Below are positions 7,991 to 17,492 of a DNA stretch of 64,000 nucleotides, piece by piece. Both the position numbers and the translations under genes were made by a program. The stretch lies in NCBI RefSeq assembly GCF_000181495.1, contig NZ_ABCF01000001.1:1-64000 (forward strand), in the 5' to 3' direction. The notes under the pieces were generated by a model. That model did no database searches. It was not told the DNA's origin and saw only the letters and a list, made by a program, of their open reading frames with translations. How positions within the stretch are numbered: the stretch's first letter is position 1; every line of letters starts with the position of its first letter. Source of the stretch: Bacillus sp. SG-1. GTDB lineage: Bacteria > Bacillota > Bacilli > Bacillales > Bacillaceae_B.

Positions 7991-8024
7991 GCCCCATTCC
8001 AAACTTGGAATGGGGCTTTTTTTA
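7991..8024 (+). terminator. Terminator right of the island
   Basis: Stem GCCCCATTCCAA / TTGGAATGGGGC followed by seven T. Probably the ancestral terminator of the AIM24 gene, now serving the CBASS operon. Confidence 0.92.
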
Positions 8025-8070
8025 TTGTGTTTTTAAGATGGTAAGAATCGTATTAAAGCCTTGTTATATA

Positions 8071-8099
8071 TGGACATTTTCATGGCTAATCTGTATAAA
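8071..8099 (+). promoter_or_regulatory. SigA-type promoter of fhs
   Basis: TGGACA, 17-nt spacer, TATAAA; about 90 nt before the fhs start. No riboswitch-like structure seen in the leader. Confidence 0.55.
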
Positions 8100-8189
8100 T
8101 GTATCTATGGAAGATTTTTATGGCAGTTACTAAAATACTTTACATATAAGAATCAAACGTTTTACTGAAATGATTAGGAGGAGATCCCA

Positions 8190-9878
8190 TTGGAACAACG
8201 AAAAAAAGTACCATCAGACATTGAAATTGCCCAGCAGGCCAAAATGCTGCCTGTCATGGACATAGCAAAAAAACTGGGCCTTAAGGAAGAAGAAATAGAG
8301 CTTTATGGAAGATATAAAGCCAAGTTAACATATGAAACGTTGAAGAATCTGGAGAACAGGCCGGATGGAAAGCTGATCCTCGTCACTTCCATCAATCCCA
8401 CCCCGGCCGGGGAAGGAAAATCAACTGTTACCGTAGGTCTTGGTGATGCTCTGAATGCCATTAATCAAAAGACGATGATTGCCTTAAGGGAACCTTCTTT
8501 GGGGCCAACGATGGGAATTAAAGGCGGTGCAGCAGGGGGAGGGTATGCTCAAGTCCTGCCGATGGAAGATATCAACCTTCATTTTACTGGGGATATTCAC
8601 GCTATTACCACGGCGAACAATGCATTGGCGGCAATGATTGATAATCATATCCACCAGGGAAATGAACTGGAAATAGATCAGAGAAGGATAACCTGGAAGC
8701 GTGCCCTAGACATGAATGACAGGGCTTTAAGACAGATTGTGATCGGGTTGGGCGGGCCTGTGCAAGGTGTGCCGAGGGAAGATGGATTTGATATTACTGT
8801 TGCTTCTGAAATCATGGCTGTGCTATGCCTGGCAAATGACCTTGAAGACTTGAAAGGGCGCCTGGCAAGAATGGTGGTAGCTTATACTACCCAGAAACAG
8901 CCGGTTACGGTCGGGGATATAGGTGCACAAGGAGCTCTGGCAATGCTTTTAAAAGACGCATTAAAACCAAATCTTGTCCAAACGATTGAACACACACCCG
9001 CCCTTGTTCACGGGGGGCCGTTTGCAAACATCGCGCACGGGTGCAATTCGGTTATCGCTACCCGTACTGCTTTGAAACTTTCAGACTATGTAGTAACAGA
9101 ATCAGGTTTTGGGGCAGATCTGGGTGCTGAAAAGTTTATGAACATAAAAACGGAAGCTCTGGGGGCCAGTCCGGATGCTGTTGTGTTGGTCGCAACCGTA
9201 AGAGCATTAAAAATGCATGGAGGCCAGAACAAAGCTGATTTAACGGAGGAAAACCTTCCTGCACTTGAAAAAGGGCTGGAAAACCTGCAGAAGCATATAG
9301 AAACAATCAGGTTGTTTGGTGTTCCTTTTGTTATCGCAATCAACAAGTTCATCAATGACACCGAAGCTGAACTGGCTTACCTGCTGAACTGGTGTGAAGA
9401 AAATGGAGCAGCTGTTTCCCTGACAGAAGTATGGGAAAAGGGAGGCAAAGGCGGTGAGGATTTAGCCGAAAAAGTGATCAGTGTGATTGAAAGCAAAGAA
9501 AAATCTTTCAAAAGATTGTATGACAACGAAGTAAGCATCGAGGATAAAATCAGAACGGTTGCTTACAATGTTTATGGGGCTAACGAAGTTGAATTCTCTA
9601 CAAAAGCCGAAAAACAACTTAAAGAGATTGAAGACCATGGCTGGAGCGGTTTGCCAGTATGCATGGCAAAGACCCAATATTCACTTTCTGATAATCCAAA
9701 AAAACTTGGACGGCCAAGAGATTTCTCTATTCATATAAGAGAGCTCAGACCAAAGATTGGCGCAGGGTTTATCGTGGCGTTGACAGGTGAAGTCATGACC
9801 ATGCCGGGACTGCCGAAAAAACCAGCAGCGTATGGAATGGACGTTGATAAAAACGGAAATGTGAAGGGGCTTTACTAG
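8190..9878 (+). CDS. fhs: Formate--tetrahydrofolate ligase
   Basis: ATP-dependent ligation of formate to tetrahydrofolate, feeding 10-formyl-THF into purine and one-carbon metabolism. The 562 residues match the full family length. The ATP-binding loop [15 protein letters not shown] lies at about 70-84, and long conserved blocks follow ([32 protein letters not shown]). It starts at TTG with AGGAGG 7 nt upstream. Its own promoter is visible. Recognition is certain. Confidence 0.97.
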   Translation: MEQRKKVPSDIEIAQQAKMLPVMDIAKKLGLKEEEIELYGRYKAKLTYETLKNLENRPDGKLILVTSINPTPAGEGKSTVTVGLGDALNAINQKTMIALREPSLGPTMGIKGGAAGGGYAQVLPMEDINLHFTGDIHAITTANNALAAMIDNHIHQGNELEIDQRRITWKRALDMNDRALRQIVIGLGGPVQGVPREDGFDITVASEIMAVLCLANDLEDLKGRLARMVVAYTTQKQPVTVGDIGAQGALAMLLKDALKPNLVQTIEHTPALVHGGPFANIAHGCNSVIATRTALKLSDYVVTESGFGADLGAEKFMNIKTEALGASPDAVVLVATVRALKMHGGQNKADLTEENLPALEKGLENLQKHIETIRLFGVPFVIAINKFINDTEAELAYLLNWCEENGAAVSLTEVWEKGGKGGEDLAEKVISVIESKEKSFKRLYDNEVSIEDKIRTVAYNVYGANEVEFSTKAEKQLKEIEDHGWSGLPVCMAKTQYSLSDNPKKLGRPRDFSIHIRELRPKIGAGFIVALTGEVMTMPGLPKKPAAYGMDVDKNGNVKGLY

Positions 9879-9905
9879 AATTTGTTTGAAGGGGAGGAAT
9901 GGGCA

Positions 9906-10394
9906 ATGTTCGATCCGACAGCCTATGAAAACCTGAAAGTGGTCATGCAAGGGGCCTTGTATGAGCTCGAATTGATGGGCTCGCTGAAGGTAGTCAACAG
10001 AGAAGATAATATAGACCTTGCGAGCCTGAAAAGACGCTATTCCTTGACTCTCTGCAACCCTCTTAAAGAAGGGGTTACGGTTAAGGTGACCTTGTCTGCC
10101 GGTATAAAAGAATGGAACGCCGAGGCCTTTCCTGAATCGGGGGGAGAGCCTGGTGCCATGCTTCAGATTCAATACCAATCGACAGGAAGAAGCTTTCCGG
10201 AAAACTTTATTACTAGTCTTAAAGACTGGTGGGGACCGGGGAGGAATATAGAGTGGCGGGAAATCACCTCCACTAACAAGCCCTTCCTACATCAGGGGAT
10301 TGTTTATTTCAACCGGATCATTACGGAAGAGATGGTGGATGACTTGGAAGAGGTGGCAGTCCATGTGGAAAATTCTTTGCTTCATTTGTTATGA
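9906..10394 (+). CDS. Conserved hypothetical protein
   Basis: A 162-residue soluble protein beginning MFDPTAYENLKVVMQGALYE. The ATG at 9906 has GGGGAGG 8-10 nt before it; an in-frame TTG at 9882 has no site. The protein looks mixed alpha/beta, with a beta-rich middle (RYSLTLCNPLKEGVTVKVTL). I do not recognise the family. It follows fhs by 27 nt and may be co-transcribed with it. Confidence 0.75.
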   Translation: MFDPTAYENLKVVMQGALYELELMGSLKVVNREDNIDLASLKRRYSLTLCNPLKEGVTVKVTLSAGIKEWNAEAFPESGGEPGAMLQIQYQSTGRSFPENFITSLKDWWGPGRNIEWREITSTNKPFLHQGIVYFNRIITEEMVDDLEEVAVHVENSLLHLL

Positions 10395-10452
10395 TACATT
10401 CATAGACATATAATACTTGGACATACATATAAGGAAAAAGGGGATGAGGAAT

Positions 10453-11292
10453 ATGAAAATAGCCTGGGTGACTGATAGTACAGCATGCAGGGTGGATGAG
10501 CTTGAAAACAATGAAGATGTATATGTGGTTCCGATGAATATCCTTATTGGAAATCAGGAGTATCAAGACGGAGTCGATTTATTTCCTCAGGAACTTTTTA
10601 AATTTCTAAAAGAAAACGGAGCTGACGCCAAAACGTCACAGCCATCAATTGGAGTCTTTCAAGAACTTTATACCAAGCTGCAAGATAACTATGACCATAT
10701 TTTTTCTTTACACGTATCTGCAGCATTCAGCGGGACCATTTCATCTGCACAGCAGGCTGCCCAGCTTGTCGATATACCGGTAACTGTGATAGATTCTAAA
10801 ATTCTGTCTTATCCATTGACCAAATTGATATTGGACGGCATTGAAGCTGCAAAGGAAGGCGCTAAACCTTCTGAAATAGAGAAACAGGTATTGACGAAAA
10901 TCAATACAGGTGAAACATTTGTGATGGTCGGGAGCCTTGAACAGCTTCACAAAAGCGGAAGGATGAATGGAGTCTCCTTCTTCCTTGGGTCCATGCTGAA
11001 GATCAAACCGATCCTGGCGATAAAAGATGGAAAACTGGAAGTCGTAGAGAAAGTAAGAAGTATCGCAAAAGGACACATCCGGATGAAAGACTACTTAGAC
11101 CATGCACTGCAGACCAAAGACATAATAGAAGTCTATATTTTATACGGATTAAATAAAGCGGAAGCAGATTCATGGGTGAGCGACCTTTCTGGCAAATACC
11201 CTGAGATCAACTTTTCTTCGCATGAACTTGGAGCAGTCATCGGAGTCCATGCCGGGGAGGATACACTTGGAATCAGCTGGTTTGCCGAGTGA
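10453..11292 (+). CDS. DegV family fatty-acid-binding protein
   Basis: A 279-residue DegV protein; members bind a fatty acid and act as FakB-type partners of fatty acid kinase. The diagnostic start MKIAWVTDSTA, the middle SLHVSAAFSGTISSAQQAA and the late GxHxGxxxxGxSW-like end (VIGVHAGEDTLGISWFAE) are present. The ATG at 10453 is chosen to match the family start; AAGGGGATGAGG lies before it. A second DegV gene is at 24509-25351. The lipid ligand cannot be told. Confidence 0.93.
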   Translation: MKIAWVTDSTACRVDELENNEDVYVVPMNILIGNQEYQDGVDLFPQELFKFLKENGADAKTSQPSIGVFQELYTKLQDNYDHIFSLHVSAAFSGTISSAQQAAQLVDIPVTVIDSKILSYPLTKLILDGIEAAKEGAKPSEIEKQVLTKINTGETFVMVGSLEQLHKSGRMNGVSFFLGSMLKIKPILAIKDGKLEVVEKVRSIAKGHIRMKDYLDHALQTKDIIEVYILYGLNKAEADSWVSDLSGKYPEINFSSHELGAVIGVHAGEDTLGISWFAE

Positions 11293-11297
11293 GTGTT

Positions 11298-11324
11298 TAA
11301 AGAGGGGATATCCTCTCTTTTTTT
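11298..11324 (+). terminator. Terminator after the first degV-like gene
   Basis: Stem AGAGGGGAT / ATCCTCTCT-type pairing followed by eight or more T. Confidence 0.75.
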
Positions 11325-11344
11325 TGTTACTCCGCAAACCGTTT

Positions 11345-11403
11345 GCAAGCCTAAGCTCATATGTTGCACGAGGCTTGCTCGCTGAAACTGGTAAGGTTTC
11401 AGC
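11345..11403. other. Two adjacent perfect hairpins
   Basis: GCAAGCC (11345) pairs with GGCTTGC (11372), and GCTGAAAC (11381) pairs with GTTTCAGC (11396) around a 7-nt loop. There is no T-run, so these are not terminators. Function unknown. Confidence 0.6.
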
Positions 11404-11439
11404 AATCACCCTTTTCTTCTAAGAGTGTAGGGGGAAACG

Positions 11440-11640
11440 CCCGATTATAGAGTGTCTGCCAGAACTATAATGGGTGATTAGTGAAGAACATCCTATTATA
11501 GAGGGAATATCAGGACTATAATGGGTGATAGCAAAAAAAGGGGCTGCTAAGTTTATAATGGGTGATAACGAAGCACCCACTATTACAAATGAAGTGCCAA
11601 GAGATAATATGATGAATAGAGTAAGTACATCTTATAATAG
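11440..11640. repeat. Degenerate ~51-bp tandem repeat
   Basis: CTATAATGGGTGAT recurs at about 11465, 11516 and 11553. In the first two copies (51 bp apart) ATTATAG and CTATAAT form 7-bp arms around a 14-nt loop. Copies decay to the right. Nothing else is visible in the 11404-11898 spacer. Confidence 0.65.
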
Positions 11641-11898
11641 ACTAAGACATATGGAATGAACGCAGAACCAAACCATTTTGATAGGAATAGGAACACGACA
11701 AATGCCTTTCCTGAAGTTTCCTCATCTTTTATTTGTGGTTGCTGTACAGAGCCCTTTGTCAATCTAAATTCTTCTCAGTTAATCCCTATCATCCACCTCC
11801 AAGTGAGAAAACAGATCATATATTACAAACAGGACTCAACCACTCTCCACTTTGCACATCATTCTGTTAGAATAAGGGTAAAAGGGGAGTGGCCGGCT

Positions 11899-12543
11899 AT
11901 GGAGAAAGCAACCATTACAATCATTGAAGAGCTGGTCAAACAGGTTCACTCGAGTGATCCAAGCGGACATGACTGGCATCACATAGACAGGGTACGGAAC
12001 CTTGCGCTTTACATAGGGAAAAAAGAAGGAAGTCCTCATCTGGAAAGAATTGAGGCAGCGGCGCTCCTGCATGATGTGGCGGATGACAAATTAAATGAGA
12101 GTGAACGCAAGGGACAGGAGAAGTTACATAAGATTTTAAATGAGATAGAATTACATAATGAAGAAAAAGAGAGAATTATCGAGATTATTATGACTACCTC
12201 TTTTCAGGGAGGAAATGAAGCCAAACTTGGTACACTTGAGGCTATGGTTGTGAGAGATGCAGACAGGCTTGATGCCATGGGTGCAATCGGCATTGCGAGG
12301 ACTTTTGCCTATGGAGGCACAAAAGGCAATCCGATCTATGATCCGGGACTTCCAGTCAGGGAAAATATGACCAGGGAAGAGTACCGGAACGGGAAAACAT
12401 CGACAATTCATCATTTTTATGAAAAGTTGTTACTCTTGAAGGATCGGATGTGCACGGATACCGGGAAGGAAATCGCAAACGAACGACACAAATTCATGGA
12501 ACTTTTTCTAATGCAATTTTATAAAGAATGGAATGGTCAGTAA
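11899..12543 (+). CDS. ypgQ: HD-domain phosphohydrolase
   Basis: A 214-residue HD-superfamily enzyme (YpgQ/YedJ type). The metal ligands are visible: His in GHDWHHIDRVRNLA, the HD pair in AAALLHDVADDK, and the later Asp in RDADRLDAMG. B. subtilis YpgQ is reported to be a nucleotide pyrophosphohydrolase-like HD protein. The ATG at 11899 has AAAGGGGAG 9 nt upstream; longer in-frame sequence runs into the repeat spacer and is discarded. The stop overlaps the ABC-F start by one base (TAATG). Confidence 0.88.
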   Translation: MEKATITIIEELVKQVHSSDPSGHDWHHIDRVRNLALYIGKKEGSPHLERIEAAALLHDVADDKLNESERKGQEKLHKILNEIELHNEEKERIIEIIMTTSFQGGNEAKLGTLEAMVVRDADRLDAMGAIGIARTFAYGGTKGNPIYDPGLPVRENMTREEYRNGKTSTIHHFYEKLLLLKDRMCTDTGKEIANERHKFMELFLMQFYKEWNGQ

Positions 12544-14435
12544 TGAGAATGTTAACAGTTGAAAATATCACAAAATCCTATGGTGAAAAAACCCTCTTCA
12601 AAGATATAGGCTTTACAATAACGGAAAAAGAGAGGGCCGGTCTGATTGGAGTCAACGGAACAGGAAAATCAAGTCTGTTGAAAATCATTGCTGGACTGGA
12701 TGATGCAGACAGCGGAGATATGACCAAACCTGGTGATTATGTCATTTCCTACCTGGATCAGGAGCCTGAACTTAACCCTGAACTAACAGTGATCAGCCAG
12801 GTTTTCCAAAGTGATGCGGCTGTCATTAAAGTAATGCGTGAATATGAAACCGCACTGCTCCAGCTCGAGGCAGATTCGGAAAACGAGCGAAATCAGGAAA
12901 AACTTTTTGAAGCACAAAGACAGATGGAAATTCTGAATGCATGGGATGCCAATGCGAACGCAAAGGCGATATTGACCAAACTGGGGATTTCTCAGTTTTC
13001 AAAGAAAGTAGGAGAACTTTCCGGTGGGCAGAAAAAACGTGTTGCTCTTGCCCAAGTATTGATTGAAACACCGGACCTGCTAATCCTGGACGAGCCGACA
13101 AACCACCTGGATTATCAATCTATAAAATGGCTGGAAGATTACTTGTCTAGGTATCAAGGCGCTGTCCTTCTGGTCACTCACGACAGGTACTTTCTTGACC
13201 GCGTCACCAATAGAATCTTCGAACTCGATGGCGGGGCCCTGTATTCTTATAAGGGAAACTACCAGGCTTTCATTGAAGCGAAAGCAGAAAGAAATGACCA
13301 GGAAAAGCAGATGGCTGAAAAGCAAAAGAACTTATACCGCAGGGAGCTCGCGTGGATGAGAAGAGGGGCCAAAGCACGGACTACTAAACAAAAGGCCAGA
13401 ATTCAGCGCTTTGAGAACCTTGAGGAGAATATGTCTTCCTCTTCATCAAATGATGGAATCGATATGTCGCTTTCAGGAAGCCGCCTTGGAAAGCAGGTTT
13501 TTGAATTTAAAGATGCTTCTAAGAGTTTTCCCGGACAAACCATTCTCGACCAATTTAATTATCTGATCAAACCTGGTGACAGAATTGGAATCGTCGGAAG
13601 GAACGGAAGCGGAAAGTCTACGTTTCTTAATATCCTTGCAGGCCAGGATGAACTCGACTCTGGTGAACTGAATCAGGGACAGACAGTCAAGATTGCTTAC
13701 TATACCCAAGGACATGAAGAAATGGATGAAAATAAGAGGATGATCGAGTATATCCGTGAATCCGGTGATGTAATTACAACCGATAGCGGTGACCAGATTT
13801 CTGCCGCAAGCATGCTCGAACGTTTCTTGTTTCCCATGCACTCTCATGGAACACTAATCAGAAAGCTTTCTGGTGGAGAAAAAAGAAGGCTCTTTCTGTT
13901 GAAATTGCTGATGACCAAGCCGAATGTACTCCTATTGGATGAGCCGACTAACGATCTTGATACAGAAACATTGACTGTTCTGGAAGATTATATTTCCGAT
14001 TTCTCAGGAGTGGTCATCACAGTATCCCATGATCGTTACTTCCTTGATAAAACGGCCGCTCAGCTGCTTGTCTTTGAAGGCAATGGTCATATTGGAACCT
14101 ATTTAGGTGAATACTCAGAGTATCTTACACAAAAAGCTGAGGAAACAACGGATGTGAAAGCAAAGAAATCCGTTGAAAAACAAGCACCCGTTAAATCAGA
14201 TTCCTCTGAAAAGAAAAAGCGGATGTCATACAACGAGAAAAGAGAATGGGAAACAATCGATGACAAGATTGCAGAGATTGAAGAAAAGCTGGAGGCAGCA
14301 CAGTCTGAGCTCCAAACAGTGGGAAGCGATTTTGAAAAAGCCCAAAAATTAATGGAGCAGATAGACGAATATAATACATTATTGGAAACGTTGATCGAGC
14401 GCTGGTCCTACCTCTCAGAAATTGCAGAGGGTTAA
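12543..14435 (+). CDS. yfmR: ABC-F ribosome-associated ATPase, YfmR/Uup type
   Basis: Two complete ABC cassettes without membrane domains, about 630 residues. First Walker A is GVNGTGKSS, signature LSGGQKKR, Walker B LLILDEPTNHLD; second GRNGSGKST, LSGGEKRR, LLLDEPTNDLD. A charged linker and a C-terminal coiled coil (about 565-630) mark the Uup/YfmR subgroup. B. subtilis YfmR rescues ribosomes stalled at prolines together with EF-P. Start codons at 12543 (overlapping the ypgQ stop) and 12549 are both possible; neither has a strong site, so coupling is likely. Confidence 0.9.
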   Translation: MRMLTVENITKSYGEKTLFKDIGFTITEKERAGLIGVNGTGKSSLLKIIAGLDDADSGDMTKPGDYVISYLDQEPELNPELTVISQVFQSDAAVIKVMREYETALLQLEADSENERNQEKLFEAQRQMEILNAWDANANAKAILTKLGISQFSKKVGELSGGQKKRVALAQVLIETPDLLILDEPTNHLDYQSIKWLEDYLSRYQGAVLLVTHDRYFLDRVTNRIFELDGGALYSYKGNYQAFIEAKAERNDQEKQMAEKQKNLYRRELAWMRRGAKARTTKQKARIQRFENLEENMSSSSSNDGIDMSLSGSRLGKQVFEFKDASKSFPGQTILDQFNYLIKPGDRIGIVGRNGSGKSTFLNILAGQDELDSGELNQGQTVKIAYYTQGHEEMDENKRMIEYIRESGDVITTDSGDQISAASMLERFLFPMHSHGTLIRKLSGGEKRRLFLLKLLMTKPNVLLLDEPTNDLDTETLTVLEDYISDFSGVVITVSHDRYFLDKTAAQLLVFEGNGHIGTYLGEYSEYLTQKAEETTDVKAKKSVEKQAPVKSDSSEKKKRMSYNEKREWETIDDKIAEIEEKLEAAQSELQTVGSDFEKAQKLMEQIDEYNTLLETLIERWSYLSEIAEG

Positions 14436-14513
14436 GCACATTGATTAGTATAGAATTCTGACTATGTTAGAATGAAGGCAGTATGACGGGACATAGAAAG
14501 GGGTCAAAATCCT

Positions 14514-15638
14514 ATGAGAATCAAATCAATCGAACCAACACCAAGTCCGAACACCATGAAAATTATTTTAGATGAAGAAATGGCTGGCGGAAAAAGCAAT
14601 AACTATAAAAAAGAAGATGCGGACACAGCACCAAAACGCATAAAAGATATACTTGAAATTGAAGGAATTAAAGGTGTATATCATGTAGCTGATTTCCTTG
14701 CTGTTGAAAGGAATGCTAAGTTTGACTGGCAGGAGCTTCTTCCTAGGGTCAGAAAAGCATTTGGAGAAGATGCCGAAGTTGAAGGGATGGCAACTGAAGC
14801 AGACGAACATTTTGGGGAAGTGGCCGTAAGTGTTCAAGAGTTCAAAGGAATTCCTATGCAAGTAAAGTTGACAACAGAATCTGAAGAGAAACGTTTCTCT
14901 CTGCCGGATCGCTTTGTAAAAGCTGTAGGGGAAGCACAAATGGAAGGCGACAATGTTGTTCTCCTTAGAAAGTGGAAGGAGCAGGGCGTCCGCTATGGAG
15001 AGCTGGAAGAAATCGGCGAAAGTGTTGTAGAGGAGCTTGTTGCAGCCTATCCTCAGGAACGAATCGATTCTATGGTTAGAAAAGCTCGGAATCCGGAAAC
15101 CACTGAAGAAAAGACCGCAAAAGTCGGGAAGAAGGTTACCTTGGAGGAGTTTGATGCACCTGATTGGCAAACGAGGTATCAACTGCTTGAAAGCATGAAA
15201 GAGCCTGAAACTGATGACCTCCCGCTTCTTGAAAAGGCACTGGAAGATGAGAAGGCATCCATCCGCAGGCTTGCAGTCGTATATATCGGAATGATCGAAG
15301 ACAAAAAAGTTTTGCCTTTGCTATATAAAGGCTTAAAGGACAAAACTGTAACGGTCAGAAGAACGGCAGGGGATTGTCTGTCCGACCTGGGCTTTAAAGA
15401 GGCGATGGAGGAAATGGCAGCTGCTTTACAGGATAAGAATAAGCTTGTGCGCTGGCGTGCTGCAATGTTCCTCTATGAAGAAGGGGACGTAAGTGTGCTG
15501 CCTGCATTAAAGGAAGCCGAAGACGATCCAGAGTTTGAAGTGAAACTTCAAGTGAAAATGGCGATAGAAAGAATCGCAGGCGGAGAGGCAGCGAAAGGTT
15601 CTGTTTGGAAGCAAATGACTGAGGCAAGAAAGCAGTAA
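14514..15638 (+). CDS. ypgR: CvfC-like protein: NifU N-terminal domain plus HEAT repeats
   Basis: 374 residues. The first ~90 residues are a Nfu/NifU N-terminal-type domain (MRIKSIEPTPSPNTMKIIL), the middle is family-specific, and from about 220 there are HEAT-like repeats (LPLLEKALEDEKASIRRLAVVYIG; VLPLLYKGLKDKTVTVRRTAGDCL). This is the layout of 'conserved virulence factor C' and B. subtilis YpgR. Molecular role not established. GAAAGGGGTC precedes the ATG. It follows yfmR by 78 nt. Confidence 0.88.
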   Translation: MRIKSIEPTPSPNTMKIILDEEMAGGKSNNYKKEDADTAPKRIKDILEIEGIKGVYHVADFLAVERNAKFDWQELLPRVRKAFGEDAEVEGMATEADEHFGEVAVSVQEFKGIPMQVKLTTESEEKRFSLPDRFVKAVGEAQMEGDNVVLLRKWKEQGVRYGELEEIGESVVEELVAAYPQERIDSMVRKARNPETTEEKTAKVGKKVTLEEFDAPDWQTRYQLLESMKEPETDDLPLLEKALEDEKASIRRLAVVYIGMIEDKKVLPLLYKGLKDKTVTVRRTAGDCLSDLGFKEAMEEMAAALQDKNKLVRWRAAMFLYEEGDVSVLPALKEAEDDPEFEVKLQVKMAIERIAGGEAAKGSVWKQMTEARKQ

Positions 15639-15918
15639 CAGTGTGGGTTGTCTTTATGCTGGTTCCTCTCATATTACTTACTGAGGTGGAAGATGAAAGG
15701 TGTTCTGTATAATCACCGGACGGACCGCAAATTGGAGCCGTACTGTTGAAACGGGTCTCAAACTGCTTTTGAGGGCATATTGCCTATTTTATAACTAGTT
15801 GGTTGATTGAGCGGAGTCACGCACCTGGAGCAGAAATCAGCATATATCCTATCAAGAGCAACAATAATTACGAAAGTTTTAAATTCCAGACAAAAACTAA
15901 TAAAGGAGATGGATAACA
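15639..15918. other. Spacer with a dispersed-repeat fragment
   Basis: No gene seen. GCGGAGTCACGCACCTGGAG near 15805-15830 matches the end of the dispersed repeat also found near 49275 and 53120. Confidence 0.45.
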
Positions 15919-16356
15919 ATGTCTATGGCATATGAAGAATATATGAAACAAGTAGTGAAACCAATGAGAGCAGAATTGACACAAGCCGGTTTTAAAGAGC
16001 TGCTAACAGAAGAAGAAGTGGAACAAACCATGGAAAATGCAGAGGGTGTCTCATTTGTAGTGGTCAACTCTGTATGCGGTTGTGCTGCCGGACTGGCAAG
16101 GCCTGCAGCCACACAAGCGGTATTAAATACTGAACAGCAGCCGGAACAGCTTCTGACTGTGTTTGCAGGACAGGATCGTGAAGCGACTGCAAAAATGCGT
16201 GAATACTTTGAAGGATATGAGCCTTCCTCTCCTTCCATGGCAATCATGAAGGGGAAAGAAGTTGTTCACTTTATCCCAAGAGAATCTATCGAAGATCATT
16301 CGATTGAAGAGATCATGGCTGAGATCAACACGGGACTTGAAAAGACAAAGCAATAA
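15919..16356 (+). CDS. brxA: Bacilliredoxin BrxA
   Basis: A 145-residue thioredoxin-fold protein that removes bacillithiol from S-bacillithiolated proteins. The active site is Cys-Gly-Cys in VVNSVCGCAAGLARPA (about 51-57). It matches B. subtilis YphP/BrxA closely from the first residues, MSMAYEEYM. AAAGGAGATGG precedes the start. The methyltransferase ypiP follows. Confidence 0.95.
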   Translation: MSMAYEEYMKQVVKPMRAELTQAGFKELLTEEEVEQTMENAEGVSFVVVNSVCGCAAGLARPAATQAVLNTEQQPEQLLTVFAGQDREATAKMREYFEGYEPSSPSMAIMKGKEVVHFIPRESIEDHSIEEIMAEINTGLEKTKQ

Positions 16357-16439
16357 GAAGCAGAGAATCCAGGAAGACAGGCTGGAAAGTCCCGTCTTGC
16401 TGGATTTTCTGTGTTGCTGAAGAGAATGGAGGTACCAGT

Positions 16440-17219
16440 TTGTTAGTTACAACTGCAGGCAGGACAAATCAAGAGATGATTGAAAAAGCAAAAGGGATAG
16501 CAAAGGAAATGGAGCTTCCTTACATACATAGAGAAAAAAGAACCGTTAAAGGATTGAGGGAGAGATACTCTGAGGACATTCTGGTGGTTGGAAAAGAACG
16601 GTTGGAATTGTTTTCTGCAGATTCGGATGAGCCTTTTTTCTTCCATCCCAATTCTGCTTCCTTCAGGTTGAAACGGATTTTAAAAGGTGAAGTGGACACA
16701 TTTGTTCAGGCTGCAGGGTTGAACAAAGGGATGACGCTTCTGGATTGTACAATGGGAATGGCTTCAGATAGTATTATTGCAAGCCATGCAGTCGGACAAT
16801 CCGGTAAGGTAAAAGGTATAGAAGCAAGCAAGGCTATTTTCTACATTATAAAAAATGGATTGAAAACTTGGGATTCAGGTGTCAAGGAAATGAATGAAGC
16901 GATGGAGCGGGTTGAGATTGTCCATTCGACAGCACTGGAATTTTTAAGAAACGCTTCAAATGACAGTTATGATGTTGTCTACCTTGACCCCATGTTCGGA
17001 GATCCAATCGAGGCTTCCGCGGGAATCAATCCCATGAGGAAGTGGGCAGTTTATAATCCTGTTGATGCAGAGACTATAGGAGAAGCGAAACGGGTGGCAA
17101 AGTGCAGGGTTGTTTTAAAAGAACACTATAATTCACCTTTGTTTGAGGACCAGGGCTTTAAAGTGGAAAGGCGGCAGTCAGCTAAGTTTCACTACGGTTC
17201 AATCCAAACAAAAGAATAA
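16440..17219 (+). CDS. ypiP: RsmJ-like SAM methyltransferase YpiP
   Basis: A 259-residue class I methyltransferase of the RsmJ-like family. Motifs: LLDCTMGMASDSIIAS (SAM site), VKGIEASKAIFYI, and a catalytic-type DVVYLDPMFGDP. RsmJ methylates 16S rRNA in Gram-negatives; the Bacillus substrate is unproven. Start is TTG at 16440 with GGAGGT 6 nt before it. The stop codon lies inside the terminator stem. Confidence 0.85.
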   Translation: MLVTTAGRTNQEMIEKAKGIAKEMELPYIHREKRTVKGLRERYSEDILVVGKERLELFSADSDEPFFFHPNSASFRLKRILKGEVDTFVQAAGLNKGMTLLDCTMGMASDSIIASHAVGQSGKVKGIEASKAIFYIIKNGLKTWDSGVKEMNEAMERVEIVHSTALEFLRNASNDSYDVVYLDPMFGDPIEASAGINPMRKWAVYNPVDAETIGEAKRVAKCRVVLKEHYNSPLFEDQGFKVERRQSAKFHYGSIQTKE

Positions 17220-17247
17220 CGGGATCCCGGCTTTGCAGGATCCCGTT
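17218..17247. terminator. Bidirectional terminator between ypiP and a micro-ORF
   Basis: Perfect 10-bp stem AACGGGATCC / GGATCCCGTT with a 10-nt loop. The T-rich tract is weak on the plus side. Confidence 0.7.
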
Positions 17248-17265
17248 ACGGTTAAGTATTTTTGA

Positions 17266-17343
17266 TCAATCAGTAATAGCAAGGGAAATAAAATAAAACA
17301 GCAAAAGCATATACCCGATACTAACCATTATATCGACGTTCAT
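17266..17343 (-). CDS. 25-residue single-helix membrane peptide
   Basis: A micro-ORF reading MNVDIMVSIGYMLLLFYFIS and ending SLAITD. AGAGGAGGAG lies 4 nt before the ATG, an unusually good site, and a terminator follows 19 nt after the stop. Almost the whole peptide is hydrophobic, so it should span the membrane once. No relative recalled; small membrane peptides of this kind often modulate a larger partner, but none is indicated. Confidence 0.6.
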   Translation of the reverse strand: MNVDIMVSIGYMLLLFYFISLAITD

Positions 17344-17492
17344 GATACTCCTCCTCTTATACAAGTTCTTTTAATATAGTACCATATTCCTCAATTAATA
17401 TCCTTCATAAAATTTTCGAAACCTTTTTACCCTTTCATCCGTCTATATATGTATAATGGAAATAGATATTTATATAGAGAGGAAGAATTTCC

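Noticed and set aside
7900..8189. THF or other riboswitch before fhs
   Set aside because: I could not find a conserved aptamer-like pattern; only a terminator and a SigA promoter are clear.
9681..10178. Long minus-strand frame opposite fhs and the next gene
   Set aside because: Antisense to well-supported genes, no ribosome binding site, and a Phe/His-rich composition typical of a shadow frame.
11656..11898. N-terminal extension of the HD-domain protein
   Set aside because: The extra 81 codons have no relation to the family, run over the repeat spacer, and the ATG at 11899 has its own ribosome binding site.
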